NCBI RefSeq assembly: GCF_900176375.1
Contig: NZ_FWYF01000001.1
Coordinates: 1,312,449 to 1,376,448 of the forward strand
Source of the DNA: Reichenbachiella faecimaris
GTDB taxonomy: Bacteria > Bacteroidota > Bacteroidia > Cytophagales > Cyclobacteriaceae
Reading direction: 5' to 3'
Length of the DNA stretch: 64,000 nucleotides
Shown here: positions 52,141 through 61,343 of the stretch, piece by piece
How the letters are laid out: each line of letters opens with the position of its first letter
How positions within the stretch are numbered: the stretch's first letter is position 1
Position numbers and translations under genes: made by a program
The notes under the pieces: generated by a model
Databases searched by the model: none
What the model saw: only the letters and a program-made list of their open reading frames with translations
Told to the model about the DNA's origin: nothing

Positions 52141-54585
52141 CTACTCCGACCGCAGCGAATCCACGGGGTTGGCTTTGGCTGTAGAGAAGGTTTGGTAACT
52201 GACAGTAAAAGTGGAAACAACAAGAAGCATCAGCCCAGGAATAACAAACAGGTCGATATTCATGTCAATTTTGAATGCATAGTTGTTAAGCCATTCGCTA
52301 CCCCAATACCAGACAGTAGGGAGTGCCAGTACATTCGCGATAAGTAGCAGGTACAAATATTCTTTCGACAATAGCATCATCAAATGGCCGATTTTCGCTC
52401 CCAGTACTTTCCTAATGCCTATTTCTTTCATTCTCAAGGTGGCTGAGAAAGACACCAAGGCGAACAATCCTAGACAAGCAATGAAGATGGCTAACCCTGA
52501 AAACGCAGCAAAAAGATTGCCGAACTGGAGATCGGCTTGGTATTGGCGATTGAAGGATTCGTCTAGGAAATGATAAGTAAAGGGATCATTTGGGAAATTC
52601 TCTTGATAAGCTGTCTGAACCAGGGCAAGTGTCTCCTGCATGTCTTTAGTTTTCACTTTGGCTGAAAAAACCACATTGTCAAATTGGTGCAACGCGAATA
52701 CCATAGGGTAATGCGCATCTTTTAGCGATTGCCAGTGAACGTCCGCTACCACACCTAAAATGCTTAATGTATCTCCTATACTCACGATCAATTGCTCTCG
52801 CAAAGCTTGCTCCGCAGTCCCTAAATCAAAAGCTCGAACTGCCGCTTCGTTGATAATCAAACCATCTTCATAGGAGGTCATGTGCGATTCATATCCGCCT
52901 CCCGCTACAAATTGTAGATCGTAGGTATTTGCAAAGTGCGAGTCCGTAAAAACCACGTAGCCATTTTTATACGCCTCTCGAGGTGTTCCGAGTTTTCTGA
53001 TTTCTCCAACCCAGCTAAATTTTTGTCCGGGTGTATGGCTCGAACCTGAAACATCAATGATGGAGTGATGAGCGGTCAGCTGATTTCTGAAATTTTTAAA
53101 TTTTGATAATTGAATGTCGCGATCCAATTCGAGCACCACTCGAGGACCATTCACCACCAATACCTCTTCCATGTTCACTCCTAGATCTTGCTTCATCATA
53201 TAGCTAGTCTGACGATGAACTAGGTAAGTTCCAGATACCAACAAAATGGAAATAATGAATTGAAAAACAATCAACCCTTTTCGGAAAGTTGCGCTTCCAG
53301 CTCGGGTATTATTTTTAGACCCCATCAAACCAATCGACTGAAACCCAGCCACCACAAAAGAAGGATACGCCCCAGCCAACAATGCTCCCAGTAGAATCAC
53401 TAAAGCATAAATCACCCAAAACTCAATGGAATAGAATAAACTAAATGATAAGGTATGACCAATAAACTCGTTGAGAACTGGTAGGCATAAATGAGCCAAA
53501 CCTATCGCTACCACAGCGCCTATGAGATTATGCACTAGACTTTCAGTCATAAATTGCATTACCAATTGTCTTTTAAAAGCCCCAATAGATTTTCGTACGC
53601 CTATTTCCTTAACTCTTTTTAGAGATTGAGCAGTGGACAAATTGATATAATTGACCCACGCGATCACCAGTATGAAAATTGCGATTAAGGCATAGAATTG
53701 TATTTGTTGTTTATTCCCGCCATTATGCACCAGTTCGTCGGGAAAATCTGAATACAAGTGTATATCAGATACGGCCTGCAAATGAATCTTCACATGTTCC
53801 TCGTGCGTTAACAACTCCTCACCGATGTGATCCAAAATTATTTGTTCAAATTTGGACTCCACTGATGAAAGATTGGATTTGCCATCCAGTTCAATGTATG
53901 TGGCAAAATTGTACCAATCCCATCCATTACCTTCTCGAAAAGGACGAAAATTGGTCGTGAGAAATTCCATTGGCATTAGAAAGTCGAACTGCAAATGGCT
54001 ATTTGTGGGTAGCGATTTCAATACCGCTGTCACAACAAAAGTTCCACTCAGCGTATTCGCATGAACAACAATTTCTTTACCTATCGGATTTACATCTCCG
54101 AAGTATTTATGTGCTATCTCTTCAGTTATCACGATATGATGAGACTCAGCTAGTGCATTTTTAGCATTGCCGTATTTAAGTGGAAAAGTAAAAACATCAA
54201 AAAATGTAGAGTCTGCATACCAGTAGTTGGCTTCTTGAAAAACCTTCTCTTTGTTCCTTGTAGTAAACACCAAATCTTCAAATGAATCATGAATACGTAC
54301 CGTGTTTCTAATTTCCGGAATAGCATCCAACCCCAACGGACCTAAATTTTCTTGCACGCTGATGCCACGGTCTATGACTTCACCTCCTCTTAAATCCTCT
54401 CGTGTCAATCGATAAACTCTCTCCCCATTCTCATGAAATTCATCAAAACTCATTTCAAAGTGTATGTATTGATAGATGAGCAGGCAAACGCCCATACCTA
54501 CCGCTAGGCCTAGGATGTTGATGATAGAAAAGACTTTGTTGCGTGTGAGGTTGCGAAAGGCTATTTTGAGATAGTGCTTGAACAT
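52141..54585 (-). CDS. MacB/FtsX-type ABC transporter permease
   Basis: 814 residues. N-terminal membrane segment (about 20-42), MacB-like periplasmic core (about 50-250), FtsX-type membrane block (about 285-430), a second periplasmic core (about 450-640) and a last block of three segments (about 690-800). Marks: LKIAFRNLTRNKVFSIINILGL split by family use, RVKEIGVRKSIGA, LRMKEIGIRKVLGA. This duplicated form (8 segments) is the Bacteroidota-typical permease family. No ATPase lies beside it. Possible roles: lipoprotein or peptide export, or envelope signalling. Confidence 0.9.
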   Translation of the reverse strand: MFKHYLKIAFRNLTRNKVFSIINILGLAVGMGVCLLIYQYIHFEMSFDEFHENGERVYRLTREDLRGGEVIDRGISVQENLGPLGLDAIPEIRNTVRIHDSFEDLVFTTRNKEKVFQEANYWYADSTFFDVFTFPLKYGNAKNALAESHHIVITEEIAHKYFGDVNPIGKEIVVHANTLSGTFVVTAVLKSLPTNSHLQFDFLMPMEFLTTNFRPFREGNGWDWYNFATYIELDGKSNLSSVESKFEQIILDHIGEELLTHEEHVKIHLQAVSDIHLYSDFPDELVHNGGNKQQIQFYALIAIFILVIAWVNYINLSTAQSLKRVKEIGVRKSIGAFKRQLVMQFMTESLVHNLIGAVVAIGLAHLCLPVLNEFIGHTLSFSLFYSIEFWVIYALVILLGALLAGAYPSFVVAGFQSIGLMGSKNNTRAGSATFRKGLIVFQFIISILLVSGTYLVHRQTSYMMKQDLGVNMEEVLVVNGPRVVLELDRDIQLSKFKNFRNQLTAHHSIIDVSGSSHTPGQKFSWVGEIRKLGTPREAYKNGYVVFTDSHFANTYDLQFVAGGGYESHMTSYEDGLIINEAAVRAFDLGTAEQALREQLIVSIGDTLSILGVVADVHWQSLKDAHYPMVFALHQFDNVVFSAKVKTKDMQETLALVQTAYQENFPNDPFTYHFLDESFNRQYQADLQFGNLFAAFSGLAIFIACLGLFALVSFSATLRMKEIGIRKVLGAKIGHLMMLLSKEYLYLLLIANVLALPTVWYWGSEWLNNYAFKIDMNIDLFVIPGLMLLVVSTFTVSYQTFSTAKANPVDSLRSE

Positions 54586-54614
54586 GATGCGATTGGTTTT
54601 TGCCTAAAAATAAC

Positions 54615-54645
54615 AAAAAAGGTTCGGGAAATTTCCCGAACCTTT
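54615..54645 (-). terminator. Intrinsic terminator between the two permease genes
   Basis: A 28-base perfect palindrome (AAAGGTTCGGGAAA and its complement) is followed on the minus strand by TTTTTTGTTATTTTT. The two permease genes are therefore mostly separate transcripts. Confidence 0.75.
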
Positions 54646-54669
54646 ACATGTTCATCAATCATATATCTT

Positions 54670-57069
54670 TTACTCATACCGCAGTGCAGTCACTGGATTG
54701 ACTTGAGCAAATTTGAACGTTCTTAAACTGGCAATAGTCAGTGAAATCAGTACAATGATCAAAATAGGAGTAGCGAAAGTTATCACATCCATCGCCTTAT
54801 AGTGGGTAAATATCTGTGCGATAAGTCCGTCTATAAGGTAATATCCAAACGTCACGCCAAGTGAAGAAGAAATCAACAATAACAAAAAGTAATCCTTGTT
54901 GATAAGATATACAATATGACCAATGCTGCTGCCAAGTACCTTTCGAACACCAATTTCTTTTACTCTCTTCATTAGGTTGATAGAAACCAAGGTAAAAAGT
55001 CCCAAACAAGAAAGCACAAAAGCCACAATTCCCAAAAATGCAAATATCATCATGATATTGTCATTGACTTCTTTGGCTTGCCTGAGAAAGTCATCTTGAA
55101 AGAACCCATTAAAGATTTTGGTCTGGATTCTACTATTCCAATCTGACTCCAAGTCATCATATACATTTCTAATTTTATCCACGTTGGTTCTTGCCACCAC
55201 AAAACTATTTGTGCCATCATCTTCGAATCTTAAGCTTTTGAGTGTGATGCCAACGGGCTCTATAGGTGCCCAGAAACCGTACATATAAAAGTTTTTGATG
55301 ACGCCAACTACCGTCAAAGTCGTGGTGTCATTCACGGCTACTCGTTTACCAATAGCGTCAGTCCAACCAAATGCCTCTACTGCCTTTTCGTTAATAATTA
55401 GTGATCCTTCACTATCTGAAGCTTCCAGTTCTTTCGAGAAAGAGCGTCCTGCCACAATTTCAAGTCCCATAACTTCCAGATAACCTATCCCCACATCCAG
55501 CATGTTGGCATCTACTTCTGCATCATCATTTAGTAGGGTCGTTCCATAATTACCCCTTCCAATATGATTTTTCGCACTGGCTACAGCTTCAATATCAGGA
55601 TTGGCCAACATGGAAGTGATTGTCTTTTGATATTCGTTATCATTGAGGACACTCACACCCAGTACTTGCGCTCGATCATATCCCATATCTAATGAATCCT
55701 GATAACGCGCATTTTGAATAAAGGCCACACTGGCAAACATGGCTATAACCGTAAATGTGTACTGACAAGCCAAGAGAACTTTTGTTAGACGACCAGAACC
55801 CCCAATACTCAAAGTACCTCTTAGAATACTCACAGGATCGTATTTGCTTACATAAAGTGATGGGTAAAATCCTGCCAACAAGGTGGTGAATATCAATAAC
55901 CCAACTAGAAAAATATAGAGCACATAGTCTTCAGAAAAACTCATTTCCAAATCCATACCTTCCCACATGGCACTGTAAGCAGGCACTAAGAACTGCGCAA
56001 TCACAAGCGACATAACTATCGCCAGAAAGCAAATCGTAAGGTTTTCAGCTAAAAATTGTAGAATCAATTGCCTTCTGTTGCCTCCTAATACCTTTCGGAC
56101 GCCAATTTCCTTCAGCCTTCTGTTAGATGTAGCTATAGCCGTATTTGTAAAATTGAAACATGCAACTAATAAGATCAACAGTGCCATCAATTGTGGGGTT
56201 AACGTGGCAGCAGCTGGGGCAGCATTTCTAAGATTATCCCAGCGGATTTCTTGTGAAATCTGTGCATGGTTGTTCATTGGGCTCAATACAAACTTGGTAA
56301 TAATAAAGTCTGGTCTAGCCTCATTTTGTATAGAAATGTATTTATCCAATTGTGATTCAATGGCAGCAGCCTGATCTGGATTGTTCAGATATACAAATGT
56401 ATTTTGAGCCATGGCTTCCCAATTGCCTTTTACATTGTCGTCATACATCCTGTATCTGTTTTCGAAGTTCAACAACAGTTCGAAATGAACAGAGGAATTT
56501 TGAGGTGCCTTTTCTACCACTCCGGCAATGGTAAAATTGAAGCTCATGCCCGTATCATCAAATACGGTCAATACTTTTCCAATTGGATCTTCATCACCAT
56601 AGAACTTACTGGCATACTCTTGCGTAACGATGGCATTTTCTAGTTGATGGTAGGCATCCAAATCACCACTGATTAAATCAAAGGTGAAAGACTCTAGAAA
56701 CCCTGGATCCACATAAGTAACACTGGTATTGAACACCTTATCCAATTGCACATCTCTGGCAGTAAATACATGACTTTCATATCTAAAGACACGATCCACC
56801 CCAACGATATCATTCTTGACAGCGTCTGCTATAGGAAAAGGAACTCGTCCATACTCTCTAATATCCCCTTTATCGTCACGTACACTGTGCACCTTGTAGA
56901 TATAGTCGATTTGCGCATGGCATTCATCAAAAGACCAGTTGAACTTGGAATTGATGTACGCTACTATACAGCAGGCCAGTGCCAATCCTAGCCCTATTAT
57001 ATTGATTGAAACAAAAGTTTTGTTTTTGAGCAGGTTACGCAGTGTAACCTTTAGATAATTTTTGAACAT
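54670..57069 (-). CDS. MacB/FtsX-type ABC transporter permease (second copy)
   Basis: 799 residues from the ATG at 57069 (MFKNYLKVTLRNL), chosen because it lines up with the start of the neighbouring paralogue (MFKHYLKIAFRNL); a longer frame to 57114 adds 15 unlike residues. Same duplicated layout: RLKEIGVRKVLGGNRRQL in the first membrane block and RVKEIGVRKVLGSSIGHI in the last. It is a diverged paralogue of the gene 84 bases downstream, from tandem duplication. No cognate ATPase is adjacent. Confidence 0.9.
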   Translation of the reverse strand: MFKNYLKVTLRNLLKNKTFVSINIIGLGLALACCIVAYINSKFNWSFDECHAQIDYIYKVHSVRDDKGDIREYGRVPFPIADAVKNDIVGVDRVFRYESHVFTARDVQLDKVFNTSVTYVDPGFLESFTFDLISGDLDAYHQLENAIVTQEYASKFYGDEDPIGKVLTVFDDTGMSFNFTIAGVVEKAPQNSSVHFELLLNFENRYRMYDDNVKGNWEAMAQNTFVYLNNPDQAAAIESQLDKYISIQNEARPDFIITKFVLSPMNNHAQISQEIRWDNLRNAAPAAATLTPQLMALLILLVACFNFTNTAIATSNRRLKEIGVRKVLGGNRRQLILQFLAENLTICFLAIVMSLVIAQFLVPAYSAMWEGMDLEMSFSEDYVLYIFLVGLLIFTTLLAGFYPSLYVSKYDPVSILRGTLSIGGSGRLTKVLLACQYTFTVIAMFASVAFIQNARYQDSLDMGYDRAQVLGVSVLNDNEYQKTITSMLANPDIEAVASAKNHIGRGNYGTTLLNDDAEVDANMLDVGIGYLEVMGLEIVAGRSFSKELEASDSEGSLIINEKAVEAFGWTDAIGKRVAVNDTTTLTVVGVIKNFYMYGFWAPIEPVGITLKSLRFEDDGTNSFVVARTNVDKIRNVYDDLESDWNSRIQTKIFNGFFQDDFLRQAKEVNDNIMMIFAFLGIVAFVLSCLGLFTLVSINLMKRVKEIGVRKVLGSSIGHIVYLINKDYFLLLLISSSLGVTFGYYLIDGLIAQIFTHYKAMDVITFATPILIIVLISLTIASLRTFKFAQVNPVTALRYE

Positions 57070-57234
57070 GAGCTTTGAGTTTTGACTTTTGGTTTTTTTT
57101 AGGATGAATGTCAATTCAAAAAAGTTGCATTCAACTAAAATTTAGTCAATATTTTTCACTCAAAAAACATGCGACAGCCAGATTACCCGTTCTGGCAGCT
57201 TTAAATACAATTGCTCGGTATCACGGCTATTTTA

Positions 57235-57393
57235 TCAGGAAGCCAATAGCAGTAGTACTGCCGCCACCACCATCAGCCAAAATTTGTAAGCGGCTAAGAA
57301 AGGAATGATGATGAAATTGAGTTGCATGGCTACCATCAGTAGCACGATCACAATAGCAATTAATTTTAAAGTAGACTTAGTACTAGCACTCAT
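57235..57393 (-). CDS. Small two-segment membrane protein
   Basis: 52 residues from the ATG at 57393 (MSASTKSTLKL); the frame continues upstream to 57516 but the extra part looks less coding. Two hydrophobic helices (about 8-28 and 33-51) with no charged residues between. Function unknown. It lies between the second permease and the lipoprotein gene. Confidence 0.45.
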   Translation of the reverse strand: MSASTKSTLKLIAIVIVLLMVAMQLNFIIIPFLAAYKFWLMVVAAVLLLLAS

Positions 57394-57527
57394 ACTGATT
57401 GATTGTTTGAAATTGAGCATCAATGTTAATGACTTTTTCAGAATAATAAAATCTAAGACACCCATACAGTAAATTAAAATTCCCTCCAGCTCAAAGAACA
57501 AGAGGGAATCCGCCAAAAAAATCTAAT

Positions 57528-58532
57528 TTAGTCTACTGTATATCTCACCAATACCTCATTGTCTAGTACGACATTACTACTCCAGATAAACTCAGCGTCA
57601 TCAGCAGGTTTATCGAATATGTCAGTGAAATTTGTATAAGACTCTTTATTATCCACCCCTATTTCATTATTGGTGTAGGTAGTGGCAGATGGCCATTCTG
57701 AGTCATCAAAGCTCTCCTTCATCCAATCACTAGGCAATTCCCAATGTACCCCGTAAAAATCGGATCCATCCTCAGCATCTGCTGTACTACAGCTGCTCGA
57801 CAATCTGGCTTGACCATCCTCTGACAGACAAGACAAGTCCTGCACTGGGGCTATGTAATAGGTTTGTGCTTTCCATGTCGAATTCGTAATGGCTATGGTC
57901 GCAGCTTGTTCATCTTGGAAAAACGCCACCATTCCGCCATCACCTGCATGGTAATCGGTAGCTTGCTTCTCTGAGCCTAGGCCTAGGTTTTCTTCCCAAT
58001 CTACCAGTTTCATAGCCAGTGTAAATGGACGCTCTACACGAAATCTTACAATATGTGAATTGAAATCTGTAAATGGCACGGCATCTTTGCCTACTGGCTC
58101 TCCATTTACATACAACTCAAAATAGTTGTCTGCGAAAATGAATCCAGTAATCACCTCTCCACTCCCATCTATTTCAATAATGTCTGAACCATCCAAAGCT
58201 GCTAAAGCTTCTGAGGCCGAGTTATAGCTGTTACCATAGCTATTAGACAAGTCTGAGGCGAATGGAAAGGAGTCGTCTGTAAAATTGACCTCTGCTGGCA
58301 AAATCCACTCCGTATCATCACTTGCCGTGATGGTACCCGTAGCGGCTATTCTTTGCCCATCAGGAAATAAGTTAGACACCGTGGTAGTTCCCAAGCCTTG
58401 TGTTACACTTCCAGTGCCAGTATAGTCGCCTATTGCCGTGGTTTCATCCATGGTATCCTCTTCTTCTGAGCAACCCGTATTTACTAGATTTAGGCATATA
58501 GCCAAAATCAACAATTTGTTATTCCAATTCAT
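57528..58532 (-). CDS. Surface lipoprotein with beta-sandwich (galactose-binding-like) features
   Basis: 334 residues from the ATG at 58532, chosen for the lipobox LVNTGC (Cys 21) right after a hydrophobic stretch; the frame is open to 58583. The mature part contains FADNYFELYVNGEPVGKD, a string like those in galactose-binding beta-sandwich domains, a Cys pair (DLSCLSEDG, SSSCST) and a Trp/Asp-rich C-terminus. No firm family. It starts 66 bases after the TonB receptor stop and is probably its partner, as SusD is for SusC, though it is not a SusD. Confidence 0.7.
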   Translation of the reverse strand: MNWNNKLLILAICLNLVNTGCSEEEDTMDETTAIGDYTGTGSVTQGLGTTTVSNLFPDGQRIAATGTITASDDTEWILPAEVNFTDDSFPFASDLSNSYGNSYNSASEALAALDGSDIIEIDGSGEVITGFIFADNYFELYVNGEPVGKDAVPFTDFNSHIVRFRVERPFTLAMKLVDWEENLGLGSEKQATDYHAGDGGMVAFFQDEQAATIAITNSTWKAQTYYIAPVQDLSCLSEDGQARLSSSCSTADAEDGSDFYGVHWELPSDWMKESFDDSEWPSATTYTNNEIGVDNKESYTNFTDIFDKPADDAEFIWSSNVVLDNEVLVRYTVD

Positions 58533-58598
58533 AGTAATAAGTATTAGTTGATCCTTAGACGAGCAACAACCCATCAACCCCACTCATTCAGAAAAAAA

Positions 58599-61097
58599 TT
58601 ACCAGGAAATACTCAACTGAAGATTAGGCGAAAATCCAATGCCATATCTATAAGGATTGTCAGGTTTCACACCATTCTGGAATATGTTGATTAGGTTTTC
58701 CTTGTTGTAAAGATTAATGAAAGAAAGGCCAACCACTCCTTTCCATGCTGCTTCTGGTTTGGAAAACTGATAGGTGGCCGACAAATCAAGTTGATGCTGA
58801 ATGGGAAATCTGTCGTCGTATGGCGTATCTATAGTTGTCGGTTGGTCAGGGCCAGGGCCTCGCGGCGTTGGGATTTCTACTGGCATTCCGGACATGAGCC
58901 CCCAGGCTAAGGATAAATTCCATCGATCTCTAGGAATGAGCAACATCAGATTGAGCACGTGTGTCTGATCAAAATATGCATCTTGTATCTCTGAAAAGTC
59001 TGTCTCTGCATGACTTAGTGTATAGCTACCCCACAGATCGAATGCCTGAAACCTTTTTTTCAACAACAAATCCATACCTATCGTGCGGAGTGAACCAGTT
59101 TCCAGAGTTCTTGGATCCACTTGTCTTTCTAGACCATCAGTATCTTTTATATATAGCTCCAAATCAAAAAGCCATCCAGATTTATCAAACAGCCCTCCTA
59201 TCATGTACTGCTTGCCTGTTTGGACGCCATGGTTCGAATCTGCCAGATTCCAAAACTGATTACCTAGTCGGAAATCATCAAAATCATTCAAAAAAGATCT
59301 GAATAAGTATTGACGAGATCTACCTGCCGACGATTTCAAATAGAAGGATTTCGTCAAAAAACATGAAATCATGAAACGTGGGTCAAGAAATAACTCACTC
59401 GTAACGGAAAAATGATCCATGTGCATGCCTCCCTCCAAAATGAACTTTTGGCCTAGGTGCCGTTTTGCACTCATATAAGCAGAATGGGTCAATCCTTCAT
59501 CATCAGTATGTTTATCTTTTGTCATCCCAGTCTCTACTTCAGTCTCATCAAAAATCACATTTTGTTGTGCGAAAGAATACCCAAAGTTGAAATCTGTCTT
59601 TTCACTGACTTTATAATCCATATCTAAACTGACCCGATTATCACTGATGCTATTCTTGGCATTCTTGTTGGAAATTTCATTTCCTGATTGCTCTGAAACA
59701 CTCACCTGTGATAACTCAAAAACAGAATAAGTATGGCTCAAAGAAGTGTTCCATTGATCTGTTAAACTGCTCGTCCACTGTGTTGTCATTCCCCAATTGA
59801 ATAATTTAGAATCTCCCGTTTCCTTCAAGTCCTCATCAGGTGTCAATATGGTAAAACCAAAGTCATCAGAAATTCTGAGTAAGGTCGAAGTGACTTCATT
59901 TTTGCCGTTTGGTTTATAGATCAACTTTCCATTCAAATCATTAAACCTCACATCAAAGCGATCCAGATTATTGTCCTTACCAGTCTGGATAGACCCCACT
60001 CTACTGCCCTGTAAATTCAGTTCCGAGTAGGCTTCCATTTTCGCAGAAGAATATTCGGGATAATTAGTTCGGGCGGATACAAAGAGACTTACTTTGTCTT
60101 TCACAATAGGCGAGTTTATATACCCGCCCGCATAAATAGTATTGGCCAAGGCACCTCCTTTCACTTTCTCTGGAATCTCAGACTTGGTTTGAATATCTAT
60201 CAATCCTCCTACTTTCCCACTCCACTTGGCTGGCAAGCTCCCCCTGTGTACATCAACTTTATCAACCACTGCCTGATTATAAGGAGAAATAGTACCAAAA
60301 TAATGCCCAGTGTGATACAGTGGTATATTGTCAAAGTACATAAGGTTTTGATCATACGTGCTGCCTCTCATCATTAGCGCTCCTGCCTTCCCTGTAGGTG
60401 ATTTAATCCCTGGTATCGTCTTCAATACTTGCAAAATATCGCCATCAGTTTCTCCAGCAATAAGGCCCAGATCTGACATATCTATTTCCATACTCTGCTG
60501 TTCAATATTCGCATTGATACCAGAAATGGTATAGGACATGACCGTCACGTTCTCCAGATAGAGTGTGTCTGGCTCTAGCCATACTTGATTATTCGATTCG
60601 ATTAGGTCTTCAACAGTCATTTTTTGGGCACTATAAAAACGTGAAGAGAGTTCAATCGAGTCAGTGACAAAGGCATTTCTTAATTCAAATTTCACTGGAG
60701 TTGGGTAGAGATATGCATAATCCTTCAACCCTACTTTTGCAAAAACCACGGGAATAGCCTCTCCTGTTTGTCTATCTAAAACTTCAAACGAAACATTTGA
60801 CCTTATAGGGATAATACTATAAAATTCAGACCCTGGATTATCGAATCGTAATGGTGCTGCTTTTGACAATTCGTCTAGACTAGACTTTAAATTTTCAAAA
60901 TCACTCATAGGATCTACCCAAAGATTTTCTAGCAATTTAGGGTTGTAGGAAAATGATACACTGTGAGCTGTCTCCAATTGCTTCAGTGCGTCAATGATTC
61001 GAATTTGAGTTTGCTTTTGTGCAAGAGCCATCTGGTAGAAAGCACAGCATATTACAATGAATAGAATTAGTCTTTTGGCTAATGCGTTGTAAAGCAT
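58599..61097 (-). CDS. TonB-dependent receptor with N-terminal STN domain
   Basis: 832 residues. Signal peptide (cleavage near LAQ, about 27); an STN-like domain (about 28-98; ALKQLETAHSVSFSYNPK) as in receptors that also signal; a carboxypeptidase-like sandwich segment (about 100-185); plug (about 190-310; LQVLKTIPGIKSP, ALMMRGSTYDQNLMYFDNIP and VDVHRGSLPAKWSGKVGG); and a barrel to the end (LQLSISW). No FecI/FecR-type sigma/anti-sigma pair adjoins. It is not a SusC type: no KDASATAIYG motif. Ligand unknown; the divergent hybrid regulator may control it. Confidence 0.9.
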   Translation of the reverse strand: MLYNALAKRLILFIVICCAFYQMALAQKQTQIRIIDALKQLETAHSVSFSYNPKLLENLWVDPMSDFENLKSSLDELSKAAPLRFDNPGSEFYSIIPIRSNVSFEVLDRQTGEAIPVVFAKVGLKDYAYLYPTPVKFELRNAFVTDSIELSSRFYSAQKMTVEDLIESNNQVWLEPDTLYLENVTVMSYTISGINANIEQQSMEIDMSDLGLIAGETDGDILQVLKTIPGIKSPTGKAGALMMRGSTYDQNLMYFDNIPLYHTGHYFGTISPYNQAVVDKVDVHRGSLPAKWSGKVGGLIDIQTKSEIPEKVKGGALANTIYAGGYINSPIVKDKVSLFVSARTNYPEYSSAKMEAYSELNLQGSRVGSIQTGKDNNLDRFDVRFNDLNGKLIYKPNGKNEVTSTLLRISDDFGFTILTPDEDLKETGDSKLFNWGMTTQWTSSLTDQWNTSLSHTYSVFELSQVSVSEQSGNEISNKNAKNSISDNRVSLDMDYKVSEKTDFNFGYSFAQQNVIFDETEVETGMTKDKHTDDEGLTHSAYMSAKRHLGQKFILEGGMHMDHFSVTSELFLDPRFMISCFLTKSFYLKSSAGRSRQYLFRSFLNDFDDFRLGNQFWNLADSNHGVQTGKQYMIGGLFDKSGWLFDLELYIKDTDGLERQVDPRTLETGSLRTIGMDLLLKKRFQAFDLWGSYTLSHAETDFSEIQDAYFDQTHVLNLMLLIPRDRWNLSLAWGLMSGMPVEIPTPRGPGPDQPTTIDTPYDDRFPIQHQLDLSATYQFSKPEAAWKGVVGLSFINLYNKENLINIFQNGVKPDNPYRYGIGFSPNLQLSISW

Positions 61098-61343
61098 AAA
61101 AAAATGAAAAATGTTATCACCCGAAATTCATTCGAGCCATAACCAACTAAATTAAAATTTCTCGCGAGCAAAGATAAACGTTCAATATCAAGTCCGTCAT
61201 CATCAAAGGCTTTTTCGTCAGATCAAATCCTGACTTTTTAATAAAAATTAAATGGGACCTATTGAAGAACAATTTCTCCTATTCATTTTAATTCAAAATA
61301 CATTAAATTCGAAGTTGCATTTGGGAGGAATTTAAAGGTTGAC
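61098..61343. promoter_or_regulatory. Divergent promoter region of the TonB receptor and the TPR hybrid regulator
   Basis: 246 AT-rich bases. GGGAGGAA (61323-61330) and AAAGG lie before the rightward ATG, unusual Shine-Dalgarno-like bases for this phylum. I see no 21-base-repeat boxes here. Confidence 0.35.
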
